Source: Zygnema cylindricum
Taxonomy: Eukaryota > Streptophyta > Zygnematophyceae > Zygnematales > Zygnemataceae
Assembly (NCBI GenBank): GCA_037447655.1
Contig: JBBHKE010003308.1
Span: 1-64,000, forward strand
Direction of reading: 5' to 3'
Length of the DNA: 64,000 nt
Position numbers and translations under genes: made by a program. The notes under the pieces are model-generated. The model made no database searches and was not told the origin of the DNA. It saw only the letters and a program-made list of their open reading frames with translations. The first letter of the stretch is position 1. Each line of letters begins with the position of its first letter. Positions 32,640-44,325 of the stretch are shown one piece after another.

Positions 32640-34494
32640 TTATTTTGCATTCCATTTTTCATAAACCAGGGCCAAGGATTTTATCCACCTCATCCTTTTT
32701 TCATCCTTGCAAAATCCAAATTTCCGCTTGCAGTTTAAACAGCCAGCCTCATCCCCAAACTGCAACACATACCCAGATGCTAACCTTTTTACAGGCACAT
32801 CTTCATAAGTGAAATCACACCAAGTAGTGAAGTCAAATCCACCCTCCCCCAAATTTTCCCAAAAACCAAGTGTTTCCACTAAGTTCCTCATAAGATATAC
32901 GTCTTCCGTACCCTTAATTTTATTCATAATACTCATCCTATTTTGTAAACTTTCCTCACTCTCTCCCATGGAATTGTTTCCACTATCACTTTCTAAAATT
33001 ATTCCCAATATATATTTCTCCTCCCCTAAACCTTTCATTAAATATTCCTCTTCTCCCCTATCCTTTAAAATCCCCTCTAGATTTGCTTCTCCCCATTCCT
33101 CGGATTCCGTTGAAGTCTCCCTTTCCGACCATTTTTCTGTTTCCAAAATATCTATAAGATTATCCTCATTATTTATATTTTTCCCTTTTTCAACTATGGA
33201 TTCTAGATTTGACTTTCTCATTTCTAAGTCATACTTTCAACACTCGTTGACATCCACATCATGTCTAACTCCCTCAAGTACCTCCCTTCCCTTTACTTCC
33301 CTTATACCTCCAAAATCACACTATTGCTTTCGTGGAATTTCTGTGTATTTTTCTCTCTTCTCCTTTCTACCAATGTGAAAAAGCTCCATAATATCTTCAT
33401 CCTCTTTCTCCTCTTCCCCTTCTTCCTCCTCATCCACATTCCAACTTCTAAGTTCTTCCAAACAAGGGCATTTCTCCATATATTGACCAAGTTCCCTACA
33501 AAAGAAGCAAACCCCTTTTTTCAAAGCTCCCTTTTTATTTCTTCTCCCTCTTTTTCCACCGAAGTTCCGATAAGGTTTACCTTTGTCTTTCTTCCTCTCA
33601 TCACGCTTCCGCTCGTCACGGCCTTTCCTCTCATCATGCTTCCGCTCATCACTGACGTTCCTCTCATCATGCTTTCGCTAGTTACCACGAGCTGTAAGTG
33701 CATTCACCCTGTCAGTTCCCCTACGAAGCTCCAAAGTGCTTTCCCTCACAAGAATTATCCCTATTGTAATGCTCCAAGTCCATGAGGAGCCATCCATTTT
33801 TTCCATATGGTTAATGATGTTTTCGTACTCATCCGGGAGTTTCATGATTAGTGTGTTAATCTTTCTCTCCTTGTATTCTACAAATCTCGCACTAGCAAGC
33901 TCAACATATAACGCAACAATATCATTGCAACTCTATCATGCTACCGCCTTTATAAACATAGGCCTCTATTTTATGTTTTATTAATTGCTGCCTCTGTATA
34001 GTCTCACTCTTATAAATCTTACTTAGTGTTTCCCAGATTTCCAAAGACTTGGTTAGATTTAAAAGAGTGATAGCTATGGACTTAGACATATATCTAAGTA
34101 TGAGATGTTTAGCTATAGAGTTTTTATACTCCCAAGTTTTTCTGTCATTTTCTTCAATTTTTGGTTCAGTTATAATCCCTACAAATGGAACCATAGCGGA
34201 GAGCCTAGCTCCCCTCACCATTGGTGTTCCTTTTTCCTTCTCCCCTTTTCCCCCTTCCATAATCAATGATTTTCCCTTCACCTTCGGTTGCATCTGTACT
34301 TCGATTGGTTTTTCTGGGAAGCCCTAGATGATTCTCCACAATGAGTTCCTCCAAAGCCCGATGGCGGACACCTCAATTTTCCCGAAACAATTCCCTATAA
34401 ATGCTTTTCCAAAAGCAATCCCTACATCGTAAACTCCCAATAAGTGAAGTCGGTTCCATCAAACATAGGCACCCTAGATGATTGGCCCATAACG
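32640..34494 (-). pseudogene. C2 Gag protein, frameshifted
   Basis: The N-terminal part (34480-33838) contains VMGQSSRVPMFDGTDFTYWE, RKTWEYKNSIAKHLILRY and LEIWETLSKIYKSE, a copia-type Gag domain. A zinc-knuckle relic CFFCRELGQYMEKC (33509-33468) has Gln where the family has His. An acidic stretch follows. The last frame (33221-32640) holds a CLNCKRKFGFC cluster and matches no enzyme I know. Three frames are needed. Gag forms the particle that packages RNA; this copy is probably dead. Confidence 0.7.
34484..34493 (-). other. C2 primer-binding site
   Basis: GTTATGGGCC on minus, directly inside the 5' LTR, identical to that of C1. Confidence 0.65.
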
Positions 34495-34619
34495 AGAAAC
34501 TTTGTGGGCTCTATTGCCACACAGAATTCGTAGATCCAAAGAAGCTTATCTAGATAGTGCCGACTCCAAGTTGATACAAACCCAAATGAATGACACCTTG
34601 ACACTTAGAACCTCAATAT
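34495..34619 (-). mobile_element. C2 5' LTR, inner piece
   Basis: It matches 22282-22406 and ends AATAT, the left target duplicate of M2 (AATAC on the right at 40504-40508, one mismatch). Confidence 0.8.
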
Positions 34620-35431
34620 TGTTGTTCTACGACCACCGTTGCAGGTGGAGGAGCAGCAGTAATAGTAGAAGTAGACATGATACACTCTCAAAAGCTATCA
34701 AGAATCTCACGAAAGAGCTGTTCTCAAGTGATCACCAATTCTTACACAAGCATCCAAACCTCTCAAAACTCTATCAGAATATAGAGTAGCATAAACAGTG
34801 ACAACTCCCAAAGTTTCAACACAATTCACCCGAAAAAACTCAAGATATAATACTCAGAAGTTTCCCAAAAACTGTCGGCAGTTTTACTACTTGTAAGTCT
34901 GGATACATGATGTGTTCTGAGTTCTAAGTCTTATACTTGTGTCTTACTGGCAATACTAGTGTACCTGAGAGGTACGTCACTCTACTAGGCTAATACTAAT
35001 CTGTCAAGCTACCACTAAGCTACCACTAAGCTACCACTGAGCTACCACTAAGCTACCACTGAGCTTCCACTATGCTACCACTGAGCTACCCACTAAGTTG
35101 AGGTCTGTTGACCTGATTTATATCGAAAGCAGTTGCGGTGTCCCGTACCGATTCATATACAAGATAGCAACAGCTGCGTTGTCTGTACGGATCATATCCA
35201 AAGTAACCGCAGCTGCATTTGTCCTCTCTGTGTAGCAGCTGCGTTGCTGCGCTGCTCTGTCTGCATAGCACCTGCGCTGCTCTGTCTGCACAACGGCTAC
35301 GTTGCTGCGCTGCTTTGTATGCATAGCAGCAGCGTTGTCCTGAAGTGATGATGCATATCCTTACGCTTCAAATTACTACCTTTCTGCCGTCCTACTAATT
35401 TGTTGAGACTGAAAGCTTTCCAAAAACAACA
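34620..35431 (-). repeat. M2 3' LTR
   Basis: 812 bp; the purine tract lies next to it (35432-35443, CTCCCCTAAAGC in plus view). It contains the 11-bp minisatellite at about 35008-35095 and Gag start codons. Confidence 0.92.
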
Positions 35432-35591
35432 CTCCCCTAAAGCTTTAGACTCTGTATACTGGCGCAGCTGCGATGACAGACTAGCGCAGCATCGCAGCAT
35501 AGCAATATAGCAATTAGCGAGTCACCCAGTTCCACTACATCTCAATGATGGACTTATCGCAGCGTGGCAGTATAGCAGTGCAGCAATTGAA

Positions 35592-38500
35592 CTATTCACT
35601 TAATCCCAGTGCGTTCCTACAATACCTCAGCTTAGGAGCAGGTAGAGCTTTAGTGAGCATATCAGCAATCATTTTTGCATCTGGAAAATAACATAATTTA
35701 ATCACTCTAGAGAACACTTTTTCTCTTACAAAGTGTTATCTTACATGTTTGTGCTTGCTTTTGAAGTGATGCCTTGGGTTAGAAGCAATGGCAATGGCAG
35801 CCTGGTTATCACACCAAATCACGTGTAGACGAACCTGCATGTATCCTAGTTCTTGTAAAATGGATTTTACCCATATGAGTTATTTGAGGGCCGAGCTTGC
35901 CGCCGTATATTCTGACTCCATTGTCGATTGTGCTGTCACCTTTTGAAGTTTGCTGCTCCAACAGAAAGTACCGTTCCCAATTTGTAGAACGAATCCCGTG
36001 ATGGATTTCCGACTTGGCATGTCGCCATAGCTTGCATCACTCCACGTTTGCATTTTTACTTCTCCTCCGCCTAGTGTGAGTTTGAGGTCTTTGGTTCCTG
36101 CCAAATATCTTAAGTCTCTCCTTGCTGCATCAAAGTCAGATTTTCTCGGATTCTCTAGACTCCTGCTCAGTACCTTGACTGATGCAGCAATGTCAAGACG
36201 GGTACAATTCATAAAATATATTAAGCTTCCCACTATCTGTCTGTAAGGCATTTGTGTCATATAATCATTCTCCCCTGATTTTTAATACTCGCTAAGAATG
36301 GCACCTGGTTCTGTCTCTTCTCCCTCTAACTTATGCCGAAACTCCATTGGAGTTAGACATCCTTTCCCCCCCCGCATTCCGTACTTATCTAACATTTTTA
36401 CAATAGCCTCTTTTTGATTCAGTTTTATTTCTTTCTTATTTCAGTCCCTCTCTACCTGGATACCCAAAATATATTTTGCCTCACCGAGGTCTTTCATCTC
36501 AAACCGTGAGTTTAGAGCATTTTTGATTTTGTTAATTTAAGCCATTGATTTGCTAATTCATAGTAAATCATCTAAATACACCGCTCTATACACTATCCCA
36601 TTTTCACCCTTTAGAACGTAGACAGAGTGATCAAAACTTATCCTTTGAAATCCTAGGCTAGTTAGGAATTCATCAAGCTTTAGATTCCACTGTCTGGGGG
36701 CCTGTTTTAGGCCGTACAGAGATTTTAGCAACTTGCATACTAAGTGCTCTTTTCCTGGTTCCACATACCTTTGAGGCTGCTGCATGTAAATGGTCTCTTC
36801 CACTTCTCCGTGCAAAAAGGTCGTCTTTACATCCATCTGATGTATTTCCATATCTTCTATAGCAGCTAGGAACAGCAAAATCCTAACTGTCGGAAATCTT
36901 ACAACCGAAGAAAATGTTTCTTCAAAATCAATTCCTTCCTTTTGATTATACCCCTTTGCCACAAGTTTGGCCTTATAACGTTGAATGGTGTTGTTGGGAT
37001 TAAACTTCACCTTAAATACCCATTTGATGCCGATTGCTTTTCGGTCCGGAGGAAGGTCCACAAGCTCCCATGTTTGAGCCTCGAATTAGACTTCATTTCG
37101 TCGTTTGCTGCCTCGATCCAGTGATTCCGTTCTGGTGATGACAAGACCTCGTGAATGGTAAAAGGCTCCCTGAGGTTGCCGAGTAGGCAAAGTGAGAGCT
37201 TGCTTGCAAGCGGTAGTTGGATCTTCTTCCCCCTGGAAATTTTGAGGCTGAGATCGTTGGATGCCGCGCATTGCGCTGATTGCACTGGTTGCTCTCCGTG
37301 GGGATTGATTGTTGTTGGTCCGGGTGGAACTGAACTTGTTGAGGAAGTCGGAGAGAGTCTGACTCTGGAGTCACCACCGGAGAAAGTTGCACCTGCGGAA
37401 CAATTTCTTGCATGCAATCTAGAATGACATATTCCTGTACTTTTTGATTCTTTTGCTGCTCTGTCATTTTAAATAAATATATCCAGTCTAGTTCATCTTT
37501 GACAATGATATTCCGTGCTACAACTATTTTCTGCTTCTCAAATACAAAGACTCTGTAACCTTTAGAGTGATCATCATATCCTAACAAATTAGCTGGTAAT
37601 CCTTTCGGTTCCATTTTCCATCTATCCGATGACTTATTTAAGATAAAGCATTGACTACCAAAGACTTTCAAATGGCTAACATCTGGTTTGCTACCTGTCC
37701 AGATCTCATAAGGAGTAGTGTCTACGGATCTGGATCCTATCCTATTCTTAATATAAACTGCACAATTTAGAGCATCAGCCCAGAATTTCGGATCCACATT
37801 TTTATCTCCGAGCATCGACCTAGAGTCTCCGTGAGAGTTCTATTTAGTCTTTCCGACACCCCATTTTGTTCCGGTGAATATGGAACAGTCAATAGATGAC
37901 TAATACCTTCTTCCAGTAAAAAGGTTTCAAATTCTTTCGATGTATATTCACCACCATTGTCCCATCTGAGCTGCAAAATAGGTGAATTATGAAGTTTTTC
38001 AACCCATGCTTTATAGTGTTTGAAGTGACCAAACACTTCACTTTTCTCCTTCATGAAGTAAACTTTGGTAAACCTGGAGAAATCATATGTGAAGGTGACC
38101 ATATATTTCATCCCTCCGGCAGATGGAACCTTCGCCGGACCAAAGACATCCGAATGAATTTGTTGTAAAAGTCTCGTTGACCGATGCTCAGACTCCTTAG
38201 GAAATGGCAATCTGTGGATTTTGCCTAAAGCGCAACCATCGCAAGTTTTGACCGGCCCATCTGTGATTGATACACCCTCTATTTTTCCAGCAATGACCAT
38301 TTTCCTCAAACTATCATAATTTACATGGCCTAATCTTTTGTGCCACAACTCATCTGAGTGCAAAACACCGGAGTACAAAACATCATTCTCCTTGGTATTA
38401 GCCATATCCATGCGATACATCTTGCTACTATATCTAGTACCTGTAACTGCAATCTTGCCATTTTTGCTAACAATTTGCCGACCATTTTTCAAATTAACCT

Positions 38501-39747
38501 CAAAACCTTTGCTCTCTACTAACGACGTAGAAAACAGATTTTTCTTAAAGTTAAGCACAAATAAGACATTGTGAAGAGTCCTTTCAATTGCTTTTCCTTC
38601 CACATCAACTAGTAAGGACACATCACCCACAGCACGAGTTTGGACACTCATTCCACAAGCATAATAAATATTTTTCTCCGGCGTTGCTTTCAGATATTTG
38701 AAGATGGCCTTGTTCCACCACATGTGGGCTGACGCTCTTGTATCCATTATCCATCCGCGGTCCTTCGTGCCCTCCATTGCAGCCGCCATAGCGAAGAGAT
38801 CCGTATCGTCCTCCGTAGAAACCGTCAAAGGCTCGTCTTGGAGAGACGAAGAAGCCGAAAACAGTGCATTTCCACGAGGTGTAAGCCCCGTGAAGCTTTT
38901 GTAAAACTCACTTTGTTGCCATCCCGGCCTGTATAAACCTGTATCCTTAGCTTGTTTAAGTTTAAGACAGAGTTTGTATCCATGACCTCTCTCATTGCAA
39001 TAAAAACATGCATTGTTTGATTGTCTATTTTCACCCTGATTAAACTTTCTGAACTGGGTAAACTGATTACGTTGCTGATTAAATTGACCTTTTCTCCAAA
39101 AATCTGAATTAAAAGCCTCTACTTGCTCAACATTGAGAATATTAGATGTAGCTTCCTCCTCTAATAAAATATTGATGGCTAACTCTAAAGTCCAGCTATC
39201 TTTATCTTTTTGTTTGAGCATGTCAGATGCTCCTTCATACTACGAGGGAGACCCCTCATGAGCAAAGCTGCCTGTTGAAATAGAGGAAACACCCCACCTA
39301 CAGAAGTATGTGCATCTACAAGGATGCGGAATTTTTTAGAATATTCAGTCATTGTAGCGCCAGTGTACTTATAGTCCCAAATTTTTCTAGCCAATTTGAA
39401 GCTCTTCCTTGACATTAGCCTTTTCATAATCATTTTTAAGAGATTTCCAGATATCAATTGTTTTTTTTATTTTTATCCGAGACATAGCTAACTCTTCAGA
39501 TATACAAAATTTCAGAATAGAACGAGCGTGTGTATTTTTCTTAGACCATGACAGATCAGATTCATCCAGCGAACCATCCAATATATCCAAAAGATTGACA
39601 TTCTCAAAATGTGTCTCTACCATATCCGCCCAGTAAAACATACTTTTCCCCCGAAAAGGGAGGAATTCTTGAAGACACGCCCATAACCTGTTGTTCTACG
39701 GCCACCCGTGCAGGTGGAGGAGCAGCACTAATCGTAGAAGTAGACAT
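35592..39747 (-). pseudogene. M2 gag-pol polyprotein, nearly complete but broken
   Basis: The ATG at 39747 is in the LTR. The zinc knuckle CFYCNERGHGYKLC (39008-38967) is intact. The protease reads WIMDTRASAHM (Asp at about 38744), with Arg in place of the Gly of DTGA/DSGA. GAG-pre-integrase WHKRLGHVNYDSL and integrase HSDVFG, DNGGEYTSKEFE and EQNGVSERLNR follow in one open frame, 39221-37767. A frameshift near 37815 precedes KFWADALNCAVYIKNRIGSR. Reverse transcriptase 37061-36558 has YLDD at 36567-36578, followed by a stop. RNase H runs to TAG at 35592. It is the best preserved retroelement protein here but cannot yield one polyprotein. Confidence 0.92.
39679..39688 (-). other. M2 primer-binding site
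   Basis: GGTTATGGGC on minus, touching the LTR end (TGTTG at 39689 in plus view). It is complementary to the initiator tRNA-Met anticodon arm and is read as Val-Met-Gly in the Gag frame. Confidence 0.75.
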
Positions 39748-40503
39748 GTTACATTCTCAAAAGCTATCAAGAATCCTTCCAAACAGTTGTTTTCAAGTGC
39801 TGACCAATTCTTACAAAAGCATCTAAACCATTCAAAACTCTATCAGAATATAGAATAGCATACACAGTGACAACTCCGAAAGTTTCAGCACAATTGACCC
39901 GAAAACACTCAAGATATAATACTCAGAAGTTTCCCAAAAACTGTCTGCAGTTTTACTACAAATAAGTCTGGATACACGATGTGTTCTAAGTTCTAAGTCT
40001 TATACTTGTGTTGTACTGGCAATACTAGTGTACCTGAGAGGTACGTCACTCTACTAGGCTAATACTAATCTGTCAAGCTGCAATTGAGCTACCACTAAGG
40101 TACCACTAAGCTACCACTGAGCTACCACTAAGCTACCACTGAGCTACCACTATGCTACCACTGAGCTTTCCACTAAGTTGAGGTTTGTTGACCTGATTCA
40201 TATCAAAAGCAGTTGCGGTGTCCCGTACCGAATCATATCCAAGGTAGCAGCAACTCCGTTGTCTGTACGGATCATATCCAAAGTAACTGCAGCTGCGTTT
40301 GTCCTGTCTGTGTAGCAGCTGCGCTGCTCTGTCTGCATAGCAACTGCGCTGCTCTGTCTGCACAACAGCTACATTGTTGCGCTGCTCTGTATGCATAGCA
40401 GCTGCATTATCCTCAAGTGATGACGAATATCGTTACGCTTCAAATTACTACCTTTCTACCGTCCTACTAATTTGCTGAGATTGAAAGCTTTCCAAAAACA
40501 ACA
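39689..40503 (-). repeat. M2 5' LTR
   Basis: 815 bp. It includes the Gag N-terminus (MSTSTISAAPPPARVAVEQQ, 39747 to the LTR edge), the 11-bp minisatellite AAGCTACCACT (40087-40170) and the GCAGCTGCG-rich block. Confidence 0.92.
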
Positions 40504-41526
40504 AATACAACTTCACCCCTATGAAAAGAAGACCTTATATGTGCTCAATTCCACCACAGAATGGAAAGCTTGAACATGTGTTTTGGAAAAAAATCATCAC
40601 TTTGACTTTCCCACTGAATAAGTGCCACCCTTGCACGAAAAAACCTCTGAATGACTACACCCCTGTGTAGCCTAGACTCCCTTGAGTCCGCAGCAAAAAG
40701 AATCACTGAATTTGCTCCTTTGAGCATTCAGTTATGGCTGGTCAAAGATGACTTTTATCGTTACAAGTTCTTTTAGAGAGAGGTACCTAAATATCACCTA
40801 GTCTTGGTCTGCCTACTCACGACTACCTACTAATAAACCCTAGTCCAATCGCAACACTATATAGTACAAAAAGGTACAATGGGAGATGTACTTATTGTAC
40901 GACCATTGTACGACATGGTCTACAAGGTGACACTTGTCAAATCGGGAGCCATGGTTCCTCCTCCCATCTTCTCCGGTATCAAATAATATGACGCCACTTG
41001 GCACCGCGTGACGTTATCTCCGAACGCCTTTAAAAGCTCCCTTCGCGTGGCGACTAGAATGCCGACCGTCTGATCAAAATATATTTTACACGGTTTAGAT
41101 TCGCGTAGATGCGTGAATTGTTCCTCTTTGTTAGTTTGGTGTTAATTAGCTGTTACGTTAATGTTTATATATCTTTGAAACCTATCACGTGTATCGTTTC
41201 GATAACGCCTTAGTGGATAAGGCGTTTTACTATTCAAATCTCCATAGACCTAGGTTCAACTCCGGTCTAGAGCAGCTTTTAGATATTTGTCAGTTTGTGT
41301 GGGAATTCTCTACCTGAACACTCTTAAATACCTATTGTACCCAATATATCTTAACGTTGATTTAGTCTATAGGCTAAAGCTAACCACTATCAACTCCTTC
41401 AACGGTTGGTTGGTACCAATAACAAATCCTGGTTTTGTCAGACTCTTTTTGGTACAAACTAAGTATTAGCCTATTCTCTGTCTCCTTGGACATTATAGAC
41501 AGCCATGGCTCTAGCTCTCTCTCCGG
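40504..41526 (-). mobile_element. C2 5' LTR, outer piece, truncated
   Basis: It continues the C-type LTR after AATAC and stops at CTCTCTCCGGT, where the other C LTRs continue CTTCAATGATTGC to CAACA. It includes the tRNA-like unit (B box 41253-41263). Confidence 0.8.
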
Positions 41527-41657
41527 TACTTTAATATTGTAACATGTTGCAGCACCAATTTGTATAACTATAACCTATAAATCATATATATGATCAGTTA
41601 CATTATTGTAACATATGTGCCTGAAATCCTCTCGCTAATCTAAGAAAAACCGCGGTA
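41527..41657. other. Unique spacer at the duplication junction
   Basis: 131 bases not matching C1's LTR edge or block D. It is AT-rich with TTGTAACAT repeats (41537 and 41606) and has no gene. Confidence 0.4.
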
Positions 41658-42236
41658 AGTTAGGGGTTGTCCACACATAATAACTCGATACCAAGTGACG
41701 ATGCCCATTATTTTATACCATGTTATTCCTTTAATCAAGGTGGAAGTATGCTTGTTATGTATCATTCTAGGTAGCACTAGCAATTCAAAATTTGCTACCC
41801 AAAATCTAATATTAACCTTAAAAGGAACGATATACACGTTTTTTACACTTAATGACTAAGTATCTGTTATGATAACCTCATTTGGCTCAATGCATGACAT
41901 TGCAATTGCAATGATTTAATTAAACTGTGTATCATTAATTTAATCCAAATAAATTATTAATTGAATTTCACTAATGTTGCATGTTGAGAGCCTCTTGGTG
42001 AAATTCGATATTTTGACCTACCAATAATTGATATGTCGGTCTAATATATCGCTATGACAAATATAGCAATCAAATATGATGTTTAGCGTTATTGAATGCT
42101 CGCGATACCTCAACACGTTGGTACGGAATGGATTGTCAAAAATAATTAAAAAGTCTCCCCCCCGACAAAAGTATCCCTCCCCCACAAAAGTCTCCCCCCC
42201 ACCGACAAAAGTATCCCCTCCCCCCCAATACCTTCA
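41658..42236. repeat. Flanking block D2
   Basis: Second copy of the block at 30679-31216, with an expanded poly-C/ACAAAAGT microsatellite at 42155-42235. Confidence 0.85.
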
Positions 42237-42896
42237 AACTATTTCCCTAATTCATTTCCGAAATGTAGTTGTACAGACCCCACCTCCCACCAAATATATT
42301 GCAATTTTTTTTTTGGGCTCGGAGTAGTATATCCGTCCCTCTCATTGTTCGATAATTTGATGTATCGATTTTGGACTTATCACGATATGAAATTACCCGA
42401 TACACAACACTGAATTTCACCCTCTTAATTATTGTCAATGCCAATATTTGTGATTGTTGAATTTAAGCCCTATTGTTAAAAGTAATGATAATGACGTTCT
42501 ATCGAGCGCAAATAAGTAGCCCATCGTTATAAGCTTTAAGGGTTTATCATTGTAAACGCGAAATTATGAATGCATAATGCTAATTTAGTGAAAGGAGCCG
42601 TGGGAGATTGTAGTGATCAACATTTAATAGTATTATTAGAAATAGTTTATGTTTTCGGGTAAAAATAAGTCGCGATACTTGGGCTTTGGTTACTTTAAAT
42701 ATGTAACAGTTGTAGATGTCAACAGAATGTGAGACAATTGTAGACGTCTACGAAACTTGCGACAGCTGTTAACGTCAACAAACGGTTTGAAAGTTGTAGA
42801 CGCCAACAGATGGACAAAATACGCAATTGTAGACGTCTACAAATGTCTCTTGTCAAAGTGACATCGAATGTTTTACGTGACAAAGAGAGGGAGTGA
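42237..42896. other. No recognisable gene
   Basis: Intergenic sequence. Near 42710-42845 several GTAGACGTCTAC-type palindromic motifs occur, also found in the E-type MITEs. Confidence 0.4.
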
Positions 42897-43400
42897 GGGC
42901 GTGTTCCCATGTGTTCAAATAAGGGTTTTTTTTCGTCGTTTTCACAGAAAATGGGACTTCCAACGAGAAAATATTACGCCGTACAAAAAAATGGGCAAAA
43001 ACACAAGTATATTTTGCTTCATCTTATAACTTGCAAGGTATAGAAATTTGGTGTTATATTCATCGCGACCCACTTCCATCTCATCTTCACAATCGCGATC
43101 TGATTTTAATAAAAATACTAGCCTATTGACGAATAGAAACCAAAGTTTGCACGCGTCAAACGTTTTCAATTTTTTTTTTGTTGTTAAGAGAGTACACGAA
43201 AATAAAGTTGTTTTTCCGTTTGTAAACAATTCGTTTGTTTGTTTGGTTGTACAGACAAGCAGCCGGACAGGATCCGCCAGAACTACGCACATGGTAGTGA
43301 AAGAGAGCTCGACGTCTACAATGTCACGCTGAACATTCAATGACACTTTCACTACAGTACTGTACAACCTATTTGTAGACGTATGCAATTGCTTATGTTG
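42897..43400 (+). mobile_element. Diverged E-type MITE, left part (E3)
   Basis: It starts GGGCGTGTTCCCATGTGTTC and goes on AAGGGTTTTTTTTCGTCG, close to the left end of E2 (61226). Internal CGACCCACTTC and CTACAATGTCACG also match. A right terminal repeat was not found. Confidence 0.5.
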
Positions 43401-43575
43401 TCCATGTGTGGGCGTCTACAAATGTCAAGAGCTCGTTGGCGTCGACAAATATCCGCAGTATGCCAAGAGCTCGTTGTAGTGTACAAATGTCCGCAGATTG
43501 TGTGGAGCTCGTTGGCGTCTACAAATGTCCGCAGTTTGTTGGCGTCTACAAGTGTCGCAAGATATTGGCGACTTT
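43400..43575. repeat. Tandem repeat with GTCTACAAATGTC core
   Basis: About five units of the type GAGCTCGTTGGCGTCTACAA followed by ATGTCCGCAG, 30-50 bases each. The core CGTCTACAAATGT also occurs at 693, 877, 1200, 1380 and 42838. A plus frame at 43383-43685 covers it but is probably not a gene. Confidence 0.65.
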
Positions 43576-43661
43576 TACAACAGTCACATATTCGAAGTAA
43601 TGAAGGCGCAAGGAAGAATGGAAGTGCTTATTGCGAAAATTGCGATGGGAAAACCATTTTA

Positions 43662-44325
43662 GGGTATGTCCCCATGTACTTGTAACTTATTGAACTTACT
43701 TTGTATTTTAGCGCGGATCCACCAGACTCAGTTTTCAAGTGTCCCTATGTTTGTAAGGACGAAATCATAACTTACGCTTGTGACGATTGTATACATCGAC
43801 AATACCTATGACGGTTATCAACGTCTACAATCTCTGGTCGCACGTTATTTTTTGGAACTTCTTCTTACATCGCATGATTTACCGTGACATTGTAGACGTA
43901 CCGACTTCCAGCCTGTGTCGTTGCACAATTGAAGATGAGGCGCTTTGCCTTTGCGTCTTAGATCCGGTCGACGTGAAATGTCATCGGAATTCGAAGACCC
44001 CTGCAAAAAATAAATCAATACTGAACAAAAATGGACAAAACCAAACAAATTGTGTATTTTTCTTCGTCGTATTACAACGCAAACGGACAAAACATAAAAT
44101 TATGTACTTTTCTTTGTCCTTGGAAATCGTATGAAAATTTTCGGAAATTACGACACGTGCGAATATATGTTCCTATTTGTTTATGGAAAATACCTAGTAT
44201 TAAAACACATCGCGCATGTGGTTTAAACGTAAGGTTGAAGATGACGTTTTTTGTCGTGGAAGTGGGTCGAAAAACACAAGATGAAATTTTTTCATACATC
44301 TTAAATTTGAGGATGACGCAAATTG
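43662..44325 (-). mobile_element. E-type MITE E1, first piece
   Basis: GGGTATGTCCCCATGTACTT follows TTA (43659-43661). The sequence matches E2 (61226-62004) in reverse. It stops at AATTG (44321-44325), the target duplicate of copia A; the remainder lies at 50647-50673 and 58178-58292. Confidence 0.88.

Larger units (their letters stand above)
34620..40503 (-). mobile_element. Copia element M2 (full length, 5,884 bp)
   Basis: LTRs lie at 39689-40503 (5') and 34620-35431 (3'), both TGTTG...CAACA. The internal order is that of Ty1/copia. It lies in the C2 5' LTR at exactly the nucleotide used by M1 in C1. Confidence 0.95.
31217..41526 (-). mobile_element. Gag-only LTR element C2 (TR-GAG-like), interrupted by copia M2
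   Basis: Order on minus: truncated 5' LTR (41526-40504, then 34619-34495), primer site (34493-34484), internal region of 2,017 bases (34494-32478), 3' LTR (32477-31217). The internal region has gag but no protease, integrase or reverse transcriptase, as in TR-GAG elements, which depend on enzymes of other elements. The 5' LTR lost its outermost part of about 150 bases at 41526. Confidence 0.8.

Noticed and set aside
32809-33785. Serine-rich frames on plus
   Set aside because: They are antisense to the acidic C2 gag sequence on minus.
42942-43388. 148-codon minus frame
   Set aside because: It lies in a diverged MITE and tandem repeat; no recognisable domain and no conserved copy in E1 or E2.
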